This document shows, one piece after another, positions 1-6,518 of a DNA stretch of 11,375 bases. Below the pieces are notes generated by a model that made no database searches, was not told the DNA's origin, and saw only the letters and a program-made list of their open reading frames with translations. The position numbers were made by a program, and so were the translations under genes. The stretch is from JAJKJG01 sp036386395. Its GTDB lineage: Bacteria; Pseudomonadota; Alphaproteobacteria; Rhizobiales; Beijerinckiaceae. The stretch covers positions 1 through 11,375 of the forward strand of contig DASVVU010000271.1 in the NCBI GenBank assembly GCA_036386395.1, read 5' to 3'. The stretch's first letter is position 1; each line of letters starts with the position of its first letter.

Positions 1-282
1 CACGACAAGTTCCGCCAGTTCACGCCGAAGGCGATCGCCGACGCGCGGACCACGAGCGAGGTGCTGATCTGCATCTCGGCCGACAGCCGCGAGGCCGTCG
101 ATGCGACGGTGGAGAAGGCGGCCCACGGCGGCAAGGTCGATCCCACCCCGAAGCAGGACTACGGCTTCATGTACGGCCGCAGCTTCGAGGATCCGGACGG
201 GCACATCTGGGAGGTGATGTGGATGGACGTCGAGGCCGCGAAGGCCGCGATGGCGAGCTGCCCCGAGATGGCTCCGGCCTGA
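1..282 (+). CDS. VOC-family (glyoxalase fold) protein, 3' end
   Basis: Only the last 93 codons are present; the frame is open from base 1 (it reads HDKFRQF) to the TGA at 280-282, so the start lies left of the window. The C-terminal motif FEDPDGHIWEVMWMD is the typical final beta-strand of a vicinal-oxygen-chelate domain. The Glu in HIWEV is at the usual metal-ligand position, and the preceding Tyr-Gly-Phe-Met-Tyr-Gly-Arg stretch resembles lactoylglutathione-lyase-like proteins of unknown substrate. A GTG at 61 sits inside conserved sequence and is not a plausible start. The next gene begins 29 bases downstream with its own ribosome site, and three small genes of this kind in a row suggest one transcript. 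The fold is fairly sure; whether it is a lyase, dioxygenase or resistance protein cannot be said. Confidence 0.85.
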   Translation, partial: HDKFRQFTPKAIADARTTSEVLICISADSREAVDATVEKAAHGGKVDPTPKQDYGFMYGRSFEDPDGHIWEVMWMDVEAAKAAMASCPEMAPA

Positions 283-311
283 ACCACCAGCGCGGACAAA
301 GGAGAAATGCC

Positions 312-665
312 ATGAGCTACATCGACGGATTCGTCATCCCCGTGCCGGCGGACAGGAAGGAGGCCTACCGCGAGATGGCCGCGAAGGCGGCGCCGGTGTT
401 CAAGGAGCACGGCGCGACCCGCATCGTCGAATGCTGGGGCGACGACGTGCCGGACGGCAAGGTCACCGACTTCAAGCGCGCCGTGAAGGCGGAGCCCGGG
501 GAGAACGTCGTCTTCTCCTGGATCGTCTGGCCCTCGAAAGCGGCGCGGGACGAGGGCCGCCGGAAGGTCATGGCCGATCCTCGCATGCAGATGGGTCCCG
601 ACATGCCCTTCGACGGCAAGCGCCTCATCTACGGCGGCTTCGAGCTCCTGCTCGATGCCGAATGA
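312..665 (+). CDS. DUF1428 family protein (YbaA-like)
   Basis: A 117-residue cytoplasmic protein. The start ATG at 312 is chosen because GGAGAA at 301-306 lies five bases upstream and MSYIDGFVIPVP is the usual N-terminus of the family. Further family hallmarks recalled are ECWGDDVPDGK (near residue 39), FSWIVWPSK (near 73) and MPFDGKRLIYGGFE near the C-terminus. Members such as E. coli YbaA form a ferredoxin-like alpha/beta barrel resembling YciI or dimeric barrel proteins, but no reaction is established. Length and ends match the family, so the gene appears intact. It lies between two VOC-fold genes, a neighbourhood I recall from other alphaproteobacteria, which hints at shared expression but does not reveal the function. 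An in-frame start at 219 would overlap the upstream gene and is rejected. Confidence 0.9.
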   Translation: MSYIDGFVIPVPADRKEAYREMAAKAAPVFKEHGATRIVECWGDDVPDGKVTDFKRAVKAEPGENVVFSWIVWPSKAARDEGRRKVMADPRMQMGPDMPFDGKRLIYGGFELLLDAE

Positions 666-687
666 CGCACGAAGCCGAGAGGATGCG

Positions 688-1179
688 ATGTCCAAGGTAG
701 CCCCATGCCTGTGGTTCGACGGCGAGGCCGAGGCGGCGGCGGAGTTCTACGTCTCCGCTTTCCTGGCCTGCGGCCAGGATGCCGCGGTCGGCGACGTGAT
801 GCGCTACGCCGAAGGCGGCCCGCGGCCGGCGGGAAGCGTGCTCACCGCCACGTTCCGGCTCGCGGGCCAGGAGTTCATCGCCCTCAACGGCGGCCCCCAC
901 TTCACCTTCTCCCCCGCGATCTCGCTGTTCGTGAGGTGCGCCGACCAGGACGAGGTGGACCGGTTCTGGGAGAGGCTGTCGGACGGCGGCAAGACGGAGC
1001 GCTGCGGCTGGCTCACGGACCGCTTCGGCGTCTCCTGGCAGGTCGTGCCGACCGCGCTCGGCGCGATGCTGCAGGACGCCGACCCGGCGCGGGCCGGGCG
1101 CGTCATGCAGGCTCTGATGCAGATGACGAAGCTCGACGTGGCCGCCCTTAGGAGAGCCTACGACGGGTTGGCCGCGTAA
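688..1179 (+). CDS. PhnB-like VOC family protein (3-demethylubiquinone-methyltransferase-like)
   Basis: A 163-residue protein. It starts at ATG 688, where GAGAGGA at 677-683 serves as ribosome site and the family opening MSKVAPCLWFDG begins; an in-frame ATG at 655 would overlap the DUF1428 stop and adds a non-conserved leader. Characteristic segments are AAEFYVSAF (17-25), FIALNGGP (63-70), FVRCADQDEVDRFW (81-94), CGWLTDRFGVSWQVVP (106-121) and the C-terminal DPARAGRVMQALMQM. This is the single-domain PhnB/glyoxalase type that databases often label 3-demethylubiquinone-9 3-methyltransferase; that label is historical and a methyltransferase role is not supported. Substrate and metal are unknown. 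A short stretch after residue 27 (ACGQDAAVGDV) departs slightly from the usual pattern. It is the last gene of the three-gene cluster, followed by a 118-base spacer. Confidence 0.9.
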   Translation: MSKVAPCLWFDGEAEAAAEFYVSAFLACGQDAAVGDVMRYAEGGPRPAGSVLTATFRLAGQEFIALNGGPHFTFSPAISLFVRCADQDEVDRFWERLSDGGKTERCGWLTDRFGVSWQVVPTALGAMLQDADPARAGRVMQALMQMTKLDVAALRRAYDGLAA

Positions 1180-1200
1180 CGCGGAGCGGCCTGCTCTCCA

Positions 1201-1218
1201 CGCTCATCCTGATGAGCG
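1201..1218. repeat. Intergenic palindrome of the CTCATCCTGANGAG type
   Basis: CGCTCAT and ATGAGCG are perfect 7-base arms around a CCTG loop, 22 bases after the PhnB-like gene stop and 80 bases before the nucleotidase start. No run of T follows, so an intrinsic terminator is doubtful on sequence alone. From memory, palindromes built on this core are scattered between genes in Rhodopseudomonas, Bradyrhizobium and Methylobacterium, so I read it as a REP-like element that could still cap the upstream transcript. The remainder of 1180-1297 contains nothing else I can support beyond the ribosome site of the next gene. Confidence 0.55.
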
Positions 1219-1297
1219 CCCATGTTGTCGCAACGCACCTTACTGTTGGGGTGATTCCGCTCTAAGAAGCCGGGTTCGAAACGCCGGAGAAGAGCGG

Positions 1298-2803
1298 ATG
1301 TCCCTCCTCAAGCCGCCTCGCCTGATCGCCGCCGCCCTCGCCGTCGTGGCGGGCGCCGGCCTCGCTTTTGCCCAAGAGGCGAAGGTCACCTTCGTGCTGA
1401 CCAACGACGTCTACCAGATGTCCGAGGAGAAGGGCCGCGGCGGCCTCGCCCGGCTCGCCGCCGTGGTGAAGGCCGAGAAGGCGAAAGGCGGGACCGTGCT
1501 CTTCGTCCACGCCGGCGACACCTGGTCGCCCTGCCTCTTGTGCGGCTTCGACAAGGGCGAGCACATGGTCGCCCTGTTCAACGAGATCCCGCCGGACGTG
1601 TTCGTGCCCGGCAACCACGAGTTCGACTTCGGCAAGGAGGTCTATGCCGAGCGCCGCGCCCAGGCGAAGTTCCCCTTCTTCGCGGCGAACCTGCGCGGCC
1701 CCGACGGCAAGCTCCTGCCGGGCCACCAGGACCGCACCGTCGTCGACGTGAACGGGGTCAAGGTCGGCATCGTCGGCCTCGCGCTCGAGACGACGCCGAA
1801 CCTGTCGAATCCGGGCGACCTTACGTTCGCCCCGGCGGTCGAGACGCTGAAGCGCGAGGCCAAGGCCCTGCGGGACGAGGGCGCCGACCTCGTCGTCGCG
1901 GTGACCCACACCGACTTTTCGACCGACATGCAGATCGTCAACCAGCGCCTCGCCGACGTGCTGCTCACCGGGCACGACCACGACCTGCGCGTCTATTACG
2001 ACGGGCGCACCGTCATGGCGGAGTCGGGCGAGGACGCGCACTATGTCGTCGCGATCGACCTCGACGTCGCGGTCGCGACGGAGGACGGGCGCCGCCGCGC
2101 CCGCTGGACGCCGCGGTTCCGCATCGTCGCGACCGCCGACGCCGCGCCGGACCCGGCCGTCGCCGCCAAGGTGAAGGCCTACGAGAGCGAGCTGTCGAAG
2201 GAGCTCGACGTGCCGCTCGCCCCGGCCATGGTCGAGCTCGACACCCGCAACGCCGCGATCCGCCACCAGGAGAACGGCTTCGGCAACCTCGTTGCCGACG
2301 CGGTCCGGGTCTCGGCCGAGGCCGACGTCGCGATGGTCAACGGCGGCGGCTTCCGCGGGAACCGCGTCTATCCGGAGGGCACGACGCTTACCCGCCGGGA
2401 CGTTCTCTCCGAGATGCCCTTCGGCAACACGACCGTCATGATCGAGATCTCCGGGGCCGGCATCCGGGCGGCGCTGGAGAACGGGTTCTCGGAGGTCGAG
2501 CGCCCCTCGGGCCGCTTCCCGCAGATCTCGGGGATGTCGGTCGTGGTCGACGGCACCAGGCCCAAGGGGGCGCGGGTGGTCTCGGTGAAGGTCCAAGGCC
2601 AGCCCCTCGACGACGCCAGGACGTACCGGCTCGCCACCAACAATTTCATGCTGCGGGGCGGCGACGGCTACGGCGTCTTCACCGCCCAGAAGCGCCTCAT
2701 CGGCGAGACCGACGGCAAGCTCATGGCCGGCGAGGTCATGGCCCACATGCGCCGGCTCGGCACCGTCGCGGCGAAGCCGGAAGGGCGGATCGTCATCCGG
2801 TGA
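1298..2803 (+). CDS. Exported metallophosphatase/5'-nucleotidase (UshA-like, two domains)
   Basis: A 501-residue protein expected to remove phosphate from nucleotides or related esters in the periplasm. The start ATG at 1298 has GGAGA at 1286-1290. Residues 1-25 form a signal peptide ending in AFA before Gln26. The N-terminal metallophosphatase domain shows TNDVYQM (35-41), AGDTWSP (72-78), GNHEFDFG (105-112), THTD (204-207) and GHDHD (225-229). The C-terminal 5'-nucleotidase domain shows FGNLVADAVR (328-337), NGGGFRG (348-354), MPFGNT (373-378) and NNFMLRGGDGYGVF (448-461). The first metal motif is Asp37-Val-Tyr39, where UshA has Asp-x-His; I recall a rhizobial subfamily with this change. 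Cys79 and Cys82 form a CxxC pair. Length fits the family and the gene is intact. Substrate preference is unknown. The ung gene follows closely and may be cotranscribed. Confidence 0.9.
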   Translation: MSLLKPPRLIAAALAVVAGAGLAFAQEAKVTFVLTNDVYQMSEEKGRGGLARLAAVVKAEKAKGGTVLFVHAGDTWSPCLLCGFDKGEHMVALFNEIPPDVFVPGNHEFDFGKEVYAERRAQAKFPFFAANLRGPDGKLLPGHQDRTVVDVNGVKVGIVGLALETTPNLSNPGDLTFAPAVETLKREAKALRDEGADLVVAVTHTDFSTDMQIVNQRLADVLLTGHDHDLRVYYDGRTVMAESGEDAHYVVAIDLDVAVATEDGRRRARWTPRFRIVATADAAPDPAVAAKVKAYESELSKELDVPLAPAMVELDTRNAAIRHQENGFGNLVADAVRVSAEADVAMVNGGGFRGNRVYPEGTTLTRRDVLSEMPFGNTTVMIEISGAGIRAALENGFSEVERPSGRFPQISGMSVVVDGTRPKGARVVSVKVQGQPLDDARTYRLATNNFMLRGGDGYGVFTAQKRLIGETDGKLMAGEVMAHMRRLGTVAAKPEGRIVIR

Positions 2804-2829
2804 CGGCGGAGGCGGCCCCGGAGCGGGCC

Positions 2830-3576
2830 ATGACCGGCCCCATTGCGGCGGCCCTCGCGGATTTCCGCGCGGACCCCGCCGCGGCGGGCTGGCGCGCGCT
2901 GCCGTTCTTCCGCGACGGCGCGGCCGAGCGCATCGCCGCCGCCGTCGACGCCCGCGCCGCCGCAGGCGCCGCCGTGCTGCCGCCGGCCGAGGCCGTCTTC
3001 GCCGCGCTGCGGCTCACGCCCCTCGAGCGCGTGAAGGTCGTGATCCTCGGCCAGGACCCTTACCCCACTCCCGGCGACGCCCACGGCCTTGCCTTCTCAT
3101 ATCGCGGCCGGCGCCGCCTACCGCCCTCCCTCAAGACCATCCTGGCCGAGATGGCCGACGACCTCGGCTGCCCGGCGCCGGCGTCCGGCGACCTCTCGCA
3201 CTGGGCCCGCCAGGGCGTGCTCCTCCTCAACACGGCGCTGACCGTCGAGGCGGGCGCCGCCGGCGCGCACCTGCGGCTCGGCTGGTCGGCCCTCGCCGAC
3301 GAGGCCGTGGCGGCGGTGTCGGCCGGGCGCCCGGCGGCGGTGTTCATGCTCTGGGGCGGCCCGGCGCGGCGGCGCGCCGCCCTCGTCGACCGGGCGAGGC
3401 ACCTCGTCCTCGAATGCGGCCACCCCTCGCCGCTCAACCGCCTGAACGACTTCCGCGGCACGCGGCCGTTCTCGCGCGCGAACGCGTGGCTTGCGGCGCA
3501 CGGGGAGGCGCCGGTCGATTGGCGGCTGGACCCGCCTCTCACGGAGGAGGTCTCTGAGAACCTCCCTCCATCATGA
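2830..3576 (+). CDS. ung: Uracil-DNA glycosylase, family 1
   Basis: A 248-residue enzyme that removes uracil from DNA to begin base-excision repair in the cytoplasm. GQDPYPTPGDAHGLAFS (74-90) carries the catalytic Asp76; LLLNTALTVE (131-140) is the uracil-recognition strand with Asn134; HPSPLN (198-203) holds catalytic His198 in the DNA-intercalation loop, with Asn where most enzymes have Ser. The family ending is recognisable as PFSRANAWL and PVDW, followed by about 17 extra residues. ATG 2830 is preferred because GGAG at 2820-2823 is six bases upstream; an in-frame GTG at 2800 overlapping the nucleotidase stop (GTGA) is possible and would add ten residues. The first 50 residues are Ala/Arg rich and weakly conserved. 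Transcription converges with the ligase gene on the other strand; the 121-base gap between them (3577-3697) holds no clear terminator. Confidence 0.95.
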   Translation: MTGPIAAALADFRADPAAAGWRALPFFRDGAAERIAAAVDARAAAGAAVLPPAEAVFAALRLTPLERVKVVILGQDPYPTPGDAHGLAFSYRGRRRLPPSLKTILAEMADDLGCPAPASGDLSHWARQGVLLLNTALTVEAGAAGAHLRLGWSALADEAVAAVSAGRPAAVFMLWGGPARRRAALVDRARHLVLECGHPSPLNRLNDFRGTRPFSRANAWLAAHGEAPVDWRLDPPLTEEVSENLPPS

Positions 3577-3697
3577 CAACGGTGCGATCATAATAGGCGG
3601 CTGCGAGGAAAATTCCGGGCCGCACGAGGAGCGTGCCATCCCGGATCACGGTCATGATGATTGCGATGTGCGCCGTCGTAGAGGAGAGAGAGGTGGC

Positions 3698-4930
3698 TCA
3701 ATCCACCTTGCGCTCGTCCGCGATGACCTTGCCGTCGTTCGGCAGGCTGCCCGGCACGACGAAGTCGACGGCTCCTTTCAGCTTCGTCAAGTCCTGCAGC
3801 GTCGCCGCGACGGCAGCCTTCAGGGCCTCGCTCGGCGAGGCCGCCTCGGCGGCAAGCGTCATGGCGTCGGTCTCGCCCTCGCGGGTGACGACAAGGCGCA
3901 GGCGCTTAAGCTCCGGGTGGCGCCGGCCGATCTCGGCGACCTGCTCCGGGCGGACGAACATGCCCTTGACCTTGGCGGTCTGGTCGGCCCGGCCCATCCA
4001 GCCCCTGATGCGCATGTTGGTGCGCCCGCACGGGCTCTCGCCCGGCATCGCCGCCGTGAGGTCGCCAAGCGCAAGGCGGATTTGAGGATGGTGCGGGTCG
4101 AGGTTCGTCACCACGACCTCGCCCACCTCCCCTTCGGGCACGGGATCGCCGGTGCCAGGCCGCACGATCTCGAGGATCAGGTCCTCGTTCACCACCATGC
4201 CGGCTCGGGCGGCGGTCTCGTAGGCGATAACGCCGACGTCCGCCGTGGCGTAGGCCTGGTACGCGTCGACACCGCGCGAAGAAATCTCCTCCTGGAGGGA
4301 CTTCGGGAAGGCGGCGCCGGAGACGAGGGCCTTTTTGATCGACGACGCGTCGCGCCCGGCCTTATGGGCGGCATCGAGGAGGATCTTGAGGAAGTCGGGC
4401 GTGCCGCAGTAGGCGGTGGGACGGAGGGCCGCGATCACCTCGATCTGCTGCTCGGTCTGCCCCGGCCCCGCCGGGATGACGACGCAGCCAAGCGCCCGTG
4501 CGCCCGAATCCATGATGAAGCCGCCCGGCACGAGGTGGTAGCTGAAGGTGTTCAGCACCACGTCGCCGCGGGCAAAGCCCATGGCGTGGAGCGCCCGCGC
4601 GGCGCCCCAGGGATCCGGCCCAGTCCCCTCGGGCTCGAAGATCGGGCCGGGCGAGGCGAAGAGGCGCCCGAAGGTAGCGAGCGGCTCGGGCACAAAGCCG
4701 GCGAAGGGCGGGTCCGCCTTCTGCAGGGCCGGCAGTTCCGACTTGCGCAGGACCGGGAGCCGGGCGAGGGCCGCGCGGCTCGTCACCGCGCGGGGGTCGA
4801 CCCCCTTGAGACGCCCGGCATAGGCCGGCGCCCGCATCGCCGCTTCGATCACTGCGGTCAGGCGGGCGAAGAGGTCGGCCTCGCGCTCGGCGGCCGAGCG
4901 GGTCTCGCGGGCGTCGTGGAACTCGGGCAT
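3698..4930 (-). CDS. PaaK-like AMP-forming ligase (phenylacetate-CoA ligase family)
   Basis: A 410-residue cytoplasmic protein of the adenylate-forming superfamily, which activates an acid as an acyl-AMP and usually passes it to CoA. The ATG at 4928-4930 has a weak GAGG ribosome site (complement of 4936-4939). Recognisable motifs are AYATADVG (226-233, the aromatic-x-T-D/E motif), LGDL (288-291), GRADQTAKVKGMFV (313-326) and the C-terminal catalytic-type Lys401 in NDGKVIADERK. The glycine-rich P-loop that PaaK carries as SSGTTGKP is replaced by SPGPIFEPEGTGP (93-105), which I recall as a constant feature of this transporter-linked subfamily. In related genomes this gene ends a HAAT-type ABC operon, so a role in activating the imported acid is inferred. 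Here a + strand gene separates it from livF. Substrate unknown. Confidence 0.85.
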   Translation of the reverse strand: MPEFHDARETRSAAEREADLFARLTAVIEAAMRAPAYAGRLKGVDPRAVTSRAALARLPVLRKSELPALQKADPPFAGFVPEPLATFGRLFASPGPIFEPEGTGPDPWGAARALHAMGFARGDVVLNTFSYHLVPGGFIMDSGARALGCVVIPAGPGQTEQQIEVIAALRPTAYCGTPDFLKILLDAAHKAGRDASSIKKALVSGAAFPKSLQEEISSRGVDAYQAYATADVGVIAYETAARAGMVVNEDLILEIVRPGTGDPVPEGEVGEVVVTNLDPHHPQIRLALGDLTAAMPGESPCGRTNMRIRGWMGRADQTAKVKGMFVRPEQVAEIGRRHPELKRLRLVVTREGETDAMTLAAEAASPSEALKAAVAATLQDLTKLKGAVDFVVPGSLPNDGKVIADERKVD

Positions 4931-4973
4931 GGCGGCCTCGTGCGGCGGTGCGGCAGCCTCCCGGGCCGGGATC

Positions 4974-4990
4974 GCCGGGTCAAGCCCGGC
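4974..4990. repeat. REP-like palindrome with CCGGGTCAAGCCCGG core
   Basis: GCCGGG and CCCGGC form perfect 6-base arms around TCAAG, lying in the 103-base divergent spacer between the ligase start (4930) and the DUF29 start (5034). From memory, GCCGGGTCAAGCCCGGC is one of the commonest intergenic palindromes in alphaproteobacteria. Read on the - strand it contains TTGACC, which looks like a -35 box, but no convincing -10 follows at the right distance. The spacer must hold the start signals for DUF29, yet I cannot point to a promoter with confidence. Confidence 0.6.
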
Positions 4991-5033
4991 AGGACGTGTT
5001 CATATCGAGGTCGTTTCGCGCTATCCTCCGGTT

Positions 5034-5522
5034 ATGGACCGCCGCAGCCTCTACGACGACGACATCTACGCCTGGGCAGAGCAGCAGGCCGAGGCCCTGC
5101 GCCGCCTCGCCGAGACGCGCCGCGACCTGCCGAACGAGCTCGACCTGGAGAACGTCGCCGAGGAGATCGAGGACGTGGGCAAGTCGGAGCTGGGCAAGGT
5201 CGAAAGCTTCATCGAGCTGGTGCTCGCCCACCTGATTAAAGCCGCTTCCGTGCCGAACGCGGCGCCGTTTCGAAAGTGGGGCAAGGAAGTACGGCTGTTT
5301 CGCGCGCAGCTTCTGAAGAACCTGACGCGCTCCATGCGGGCCAAGATCGATATGGACGAGCTCTGGCGGCTTGCGCGCCTGCGGGCAGACGTCGACCTCA
5401 CGCGTGAAAGCGACGAGATTCTCGCCGATCTCCCCTCTGTATCGCCGTTCTCGCTTGACGATCTGACAGGCGCAGAATTCGACTTCGAAGCGGCCGTGGC
5501 CCGGATCAGGCCTCCGTCGTAG
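5034..5522 (+). CDS. DUF29 family protein
   Basis: A 162-residue, mostly helical, highly charged cytoplasmic protein. Its N-terminal pattern is that of DUF29: LYDDDIYAWAEQQAEALR (6-23), then ELDLENVAEEIEDVGKSE (35-52), then a helix LVLAHLIKA (62-70). These proteins are common, often in many copies, in cyanobacteria and alphaproteobacteria, and have no established function. ATG 5034 is chosen because homology begins directly at MDRRSLYDDD; no good ribosome site precedes it, so translation may be weak or leaderless. The frame is open upstream to 4929, but that stretch is the divergent spacer with its palindrome. The gene is on the strand opposite to its neighbours, ends only 13 bases from the livF stop in convergent orientation, and separates livF from the ligase, which suggests a later insertion. 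Confidence 0.85.
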   Translation: MDRRSLYDDDIYAWAEQQAEALRRLAETRRDLPNELDLENVAEEIEDVGKSELGKVESFIELVLAHLIKAASVPNAAPFRKWGKEVRLFRAQLLKNLTRSMRAKIDMDELWRLARLRADVDLTRESDEILADLPSVSPFSLDDLTGAEFDFEAAVARIRPPS

Positions 5523-5535
5523 TATCAGCCGCCAC

Positions 5536-6384
5536 TCAGGCGAGCCACCGCTTCCGGCGCTTGTAGCTCTTCACCGCCCGGAAGCTCTTCTTCGCGCCCT
5601 CGGCGACGCCGAGGTAGAACTCCTTCACGTCCTCGTTCTCGCGAAGCGACTGCGCCGGGCCGTCCATGACGACGCGGCCGGTCTCGAGGATGTAGCCGTA
5701 GCCGGCGTATTTCAGCGCCATGTTGGTGTTCTGCTCGGCGAGGAGGAAGGACACGCCCTCGCTCTCGTTGAGCTTGCGCACGATCTCGAAGATTTCCTCC
5801 ACGATCTGCGGTGCGAGGCCCATGGAGGGCTCGTCGAGAAGAATCATCTTCGGGCGGGACATCATGGCGCGGCCGATGGCGCACATCTGCTGCTCGCCGC
5901 CCGACGTGTAGCCGGCCATGGCGCCTCTGCGCTGCTTCAGGCGCGGGAAGTAGTCGTAGATCAGGTCGACGTCGCGGCGGATCGCGGCGTTGCCGTCGCG
6001 GCGGGTGAAGGCGCCGGTGAGGAGGTTCTCCTCGATGGTGAGGTGGCCGAAGCAGTGGCGGCCCTCGAGCACCTGGATGCAGCCGCGGCGAACGAGCTCG
6101 TTCGGGGAGGATTTGTCGACGCGCTCGCCCTCGAACTCGATCGAGCCCTTGGTGACCTCGCCGCGCTCGGTGCGCAGAAGGTTCGAGATCGCCTTCAGCG
6201 TCGTGGTCTTGCCGGCGCCGTTGGCTCCAAGCAGCGCCACGATGCCCCCGCGGGGCACGGCGAGCGAGACGCCCTTCAGGACGAGGATGACGTGGTCGTA
6301 GATGACCTCGATGTTGTTGACGACGAGGATCGCATCCGCGGCCGCGGGCTCGGGGGCGGTCTTGGAGGCGAGGGCGGCGGACAT
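5536..6384 (-). CDS. livF: HAAT-type ABC transporter ATP-binding protein LivF
   Basis: A 282-residue ATPase subunit of the importer, acting on the cytoplasmic face of the LivHM channel. Walker A is GANGAGKT (53-60), the Q-loop Gln is near 104 in QVLEGRHCF, the signature is TSGGEQQ (160-166, Thr in place of the usual Leu), Walker B is MILLDEP (180-186), and the switch position is Gln218 in LLAEQNT, the normal LivF substitution for His. A variable N-terminal extension of about 18 residues and a basic tail (KSYKRRKRWLA) frame the domain. The start ATG at 6382-6384 has GGAG five bases upstream. It follows the binding-protein gene after 134 bases filled largely by a palindromic repeat. Length and motifs indicate an intact gene. 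Confidence 0.95.
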   Translation of the reverse strand: MSAALASKTAPEPAAADAILVVNNIEVIYDHVILVLKGVSLAVPRGGIVALLGANGAGKTTTLKAISNLLRTERGEVTKGSIEFEGERVDKSSPNELVRRGCIQVLEGRHCFGHLTIEENLLTGAFTRRDGNAAIRRDVDLIYDYFPRLKQRRGAMAGYTSGGEQQMCAIGRAMMSRPKMILLDEPSMGLAPQIVEEIFEIVRKLNESEGVSFLLAEQNTNMALKYAGYGYILETGRVVMDGPAQSLRENEDVKEFYLGVAEGAKKSFRAVKSYKRRKRWLA

Positions 6385-6409
6385 GGAGGCTCCGAATCTC
6401 CGAGATGCT

Positions 6410-6513
6410 CCCTCTCCCGCTTGCGGGAGAGGGTCGGGGTGAGGGCCGGAGCGTGGCCCTTACCCTCACCCGGTCGCTTCGCGACTCGACCTCTCCCGCT
6501 CTGCGGGAGAGGT
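6410..6513. repeat. Composite palindromic repeat (BIME-like), four nested hairpins
   Basis: Two repeat units face each other between the binding-protein gene and livF. The first hairpin has perfect 11-base arms at 6410-6420 and 6423-6433 (CCCTCTCCCGC against GCGGGAGAGGG). The second has perfect 11-base arms at 6489-6499 and 6503-6513 (ACCTCTCCCGC against GCGGGAGAGGT). Between them GGGTGAGGG (6437-6445) pairs with CCCTCACCC (6463-6471), and GTCGC/GCGAC (6473-6477, 6481-6485) make a small hairpin. The hairpin nearest the binding-protein gene begins five bases after its stop. From memory, CCTCTCCCGC...GCGGGAGAGG followed by GGGTGAGGG is a very common alphaproteobacterial intergenic repeat. Likely effect: protecting the 3' end of the binding-protein mRNA and reducing livF expression, as REP does between malE and malF. 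Confidence 0.9.
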
Positions 6514-6518
6514 AAAGG

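Noticed and set aside
1262..2746. A 494-codon open frame on the - strand opposite the nucleotidase gene
   Set aside because: Its translation is a low-complexity Arg/Asp/Gly/His-rich sequence, expected from the antisense of a GC-rich gene. The + strand frame has a signal peptide and complete enzyme motifs.
1540..2829. The long upstream extension of the ung frame through the nucleotidase gene
   Set aside because: The extension is an Arg/Gly/Pro-rich out-of-frame reading of the nucleotidase; family homology to uracil-DNA glycosylase begins only after 2830.
3546..3565. GGAGGT and ACCTCC arms near the ung stop as a terminator
   Set aside because: The stem is only six pairs with an eight-base loop inside the coding sequence, and no T-run follows, so it is not convincing as an intrinsic terminator.
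3577..3697. The 121-base gap between the convergent ung and ligase genes as a gene remnant or RNA
   Set aside because: Apart from the weak 38-codon frame reported separately, I see no recognisable domain piece, tRNA, riboswitch or repeat.
4998..5026. GTTCAT and CTATCC 17 bases apart as a promoter for the DUF29 gene
   Set aside because: Both hexamers are poor matches to the consensus, and the RNA would start almost at the ATG; such pairs arise easily by chance.
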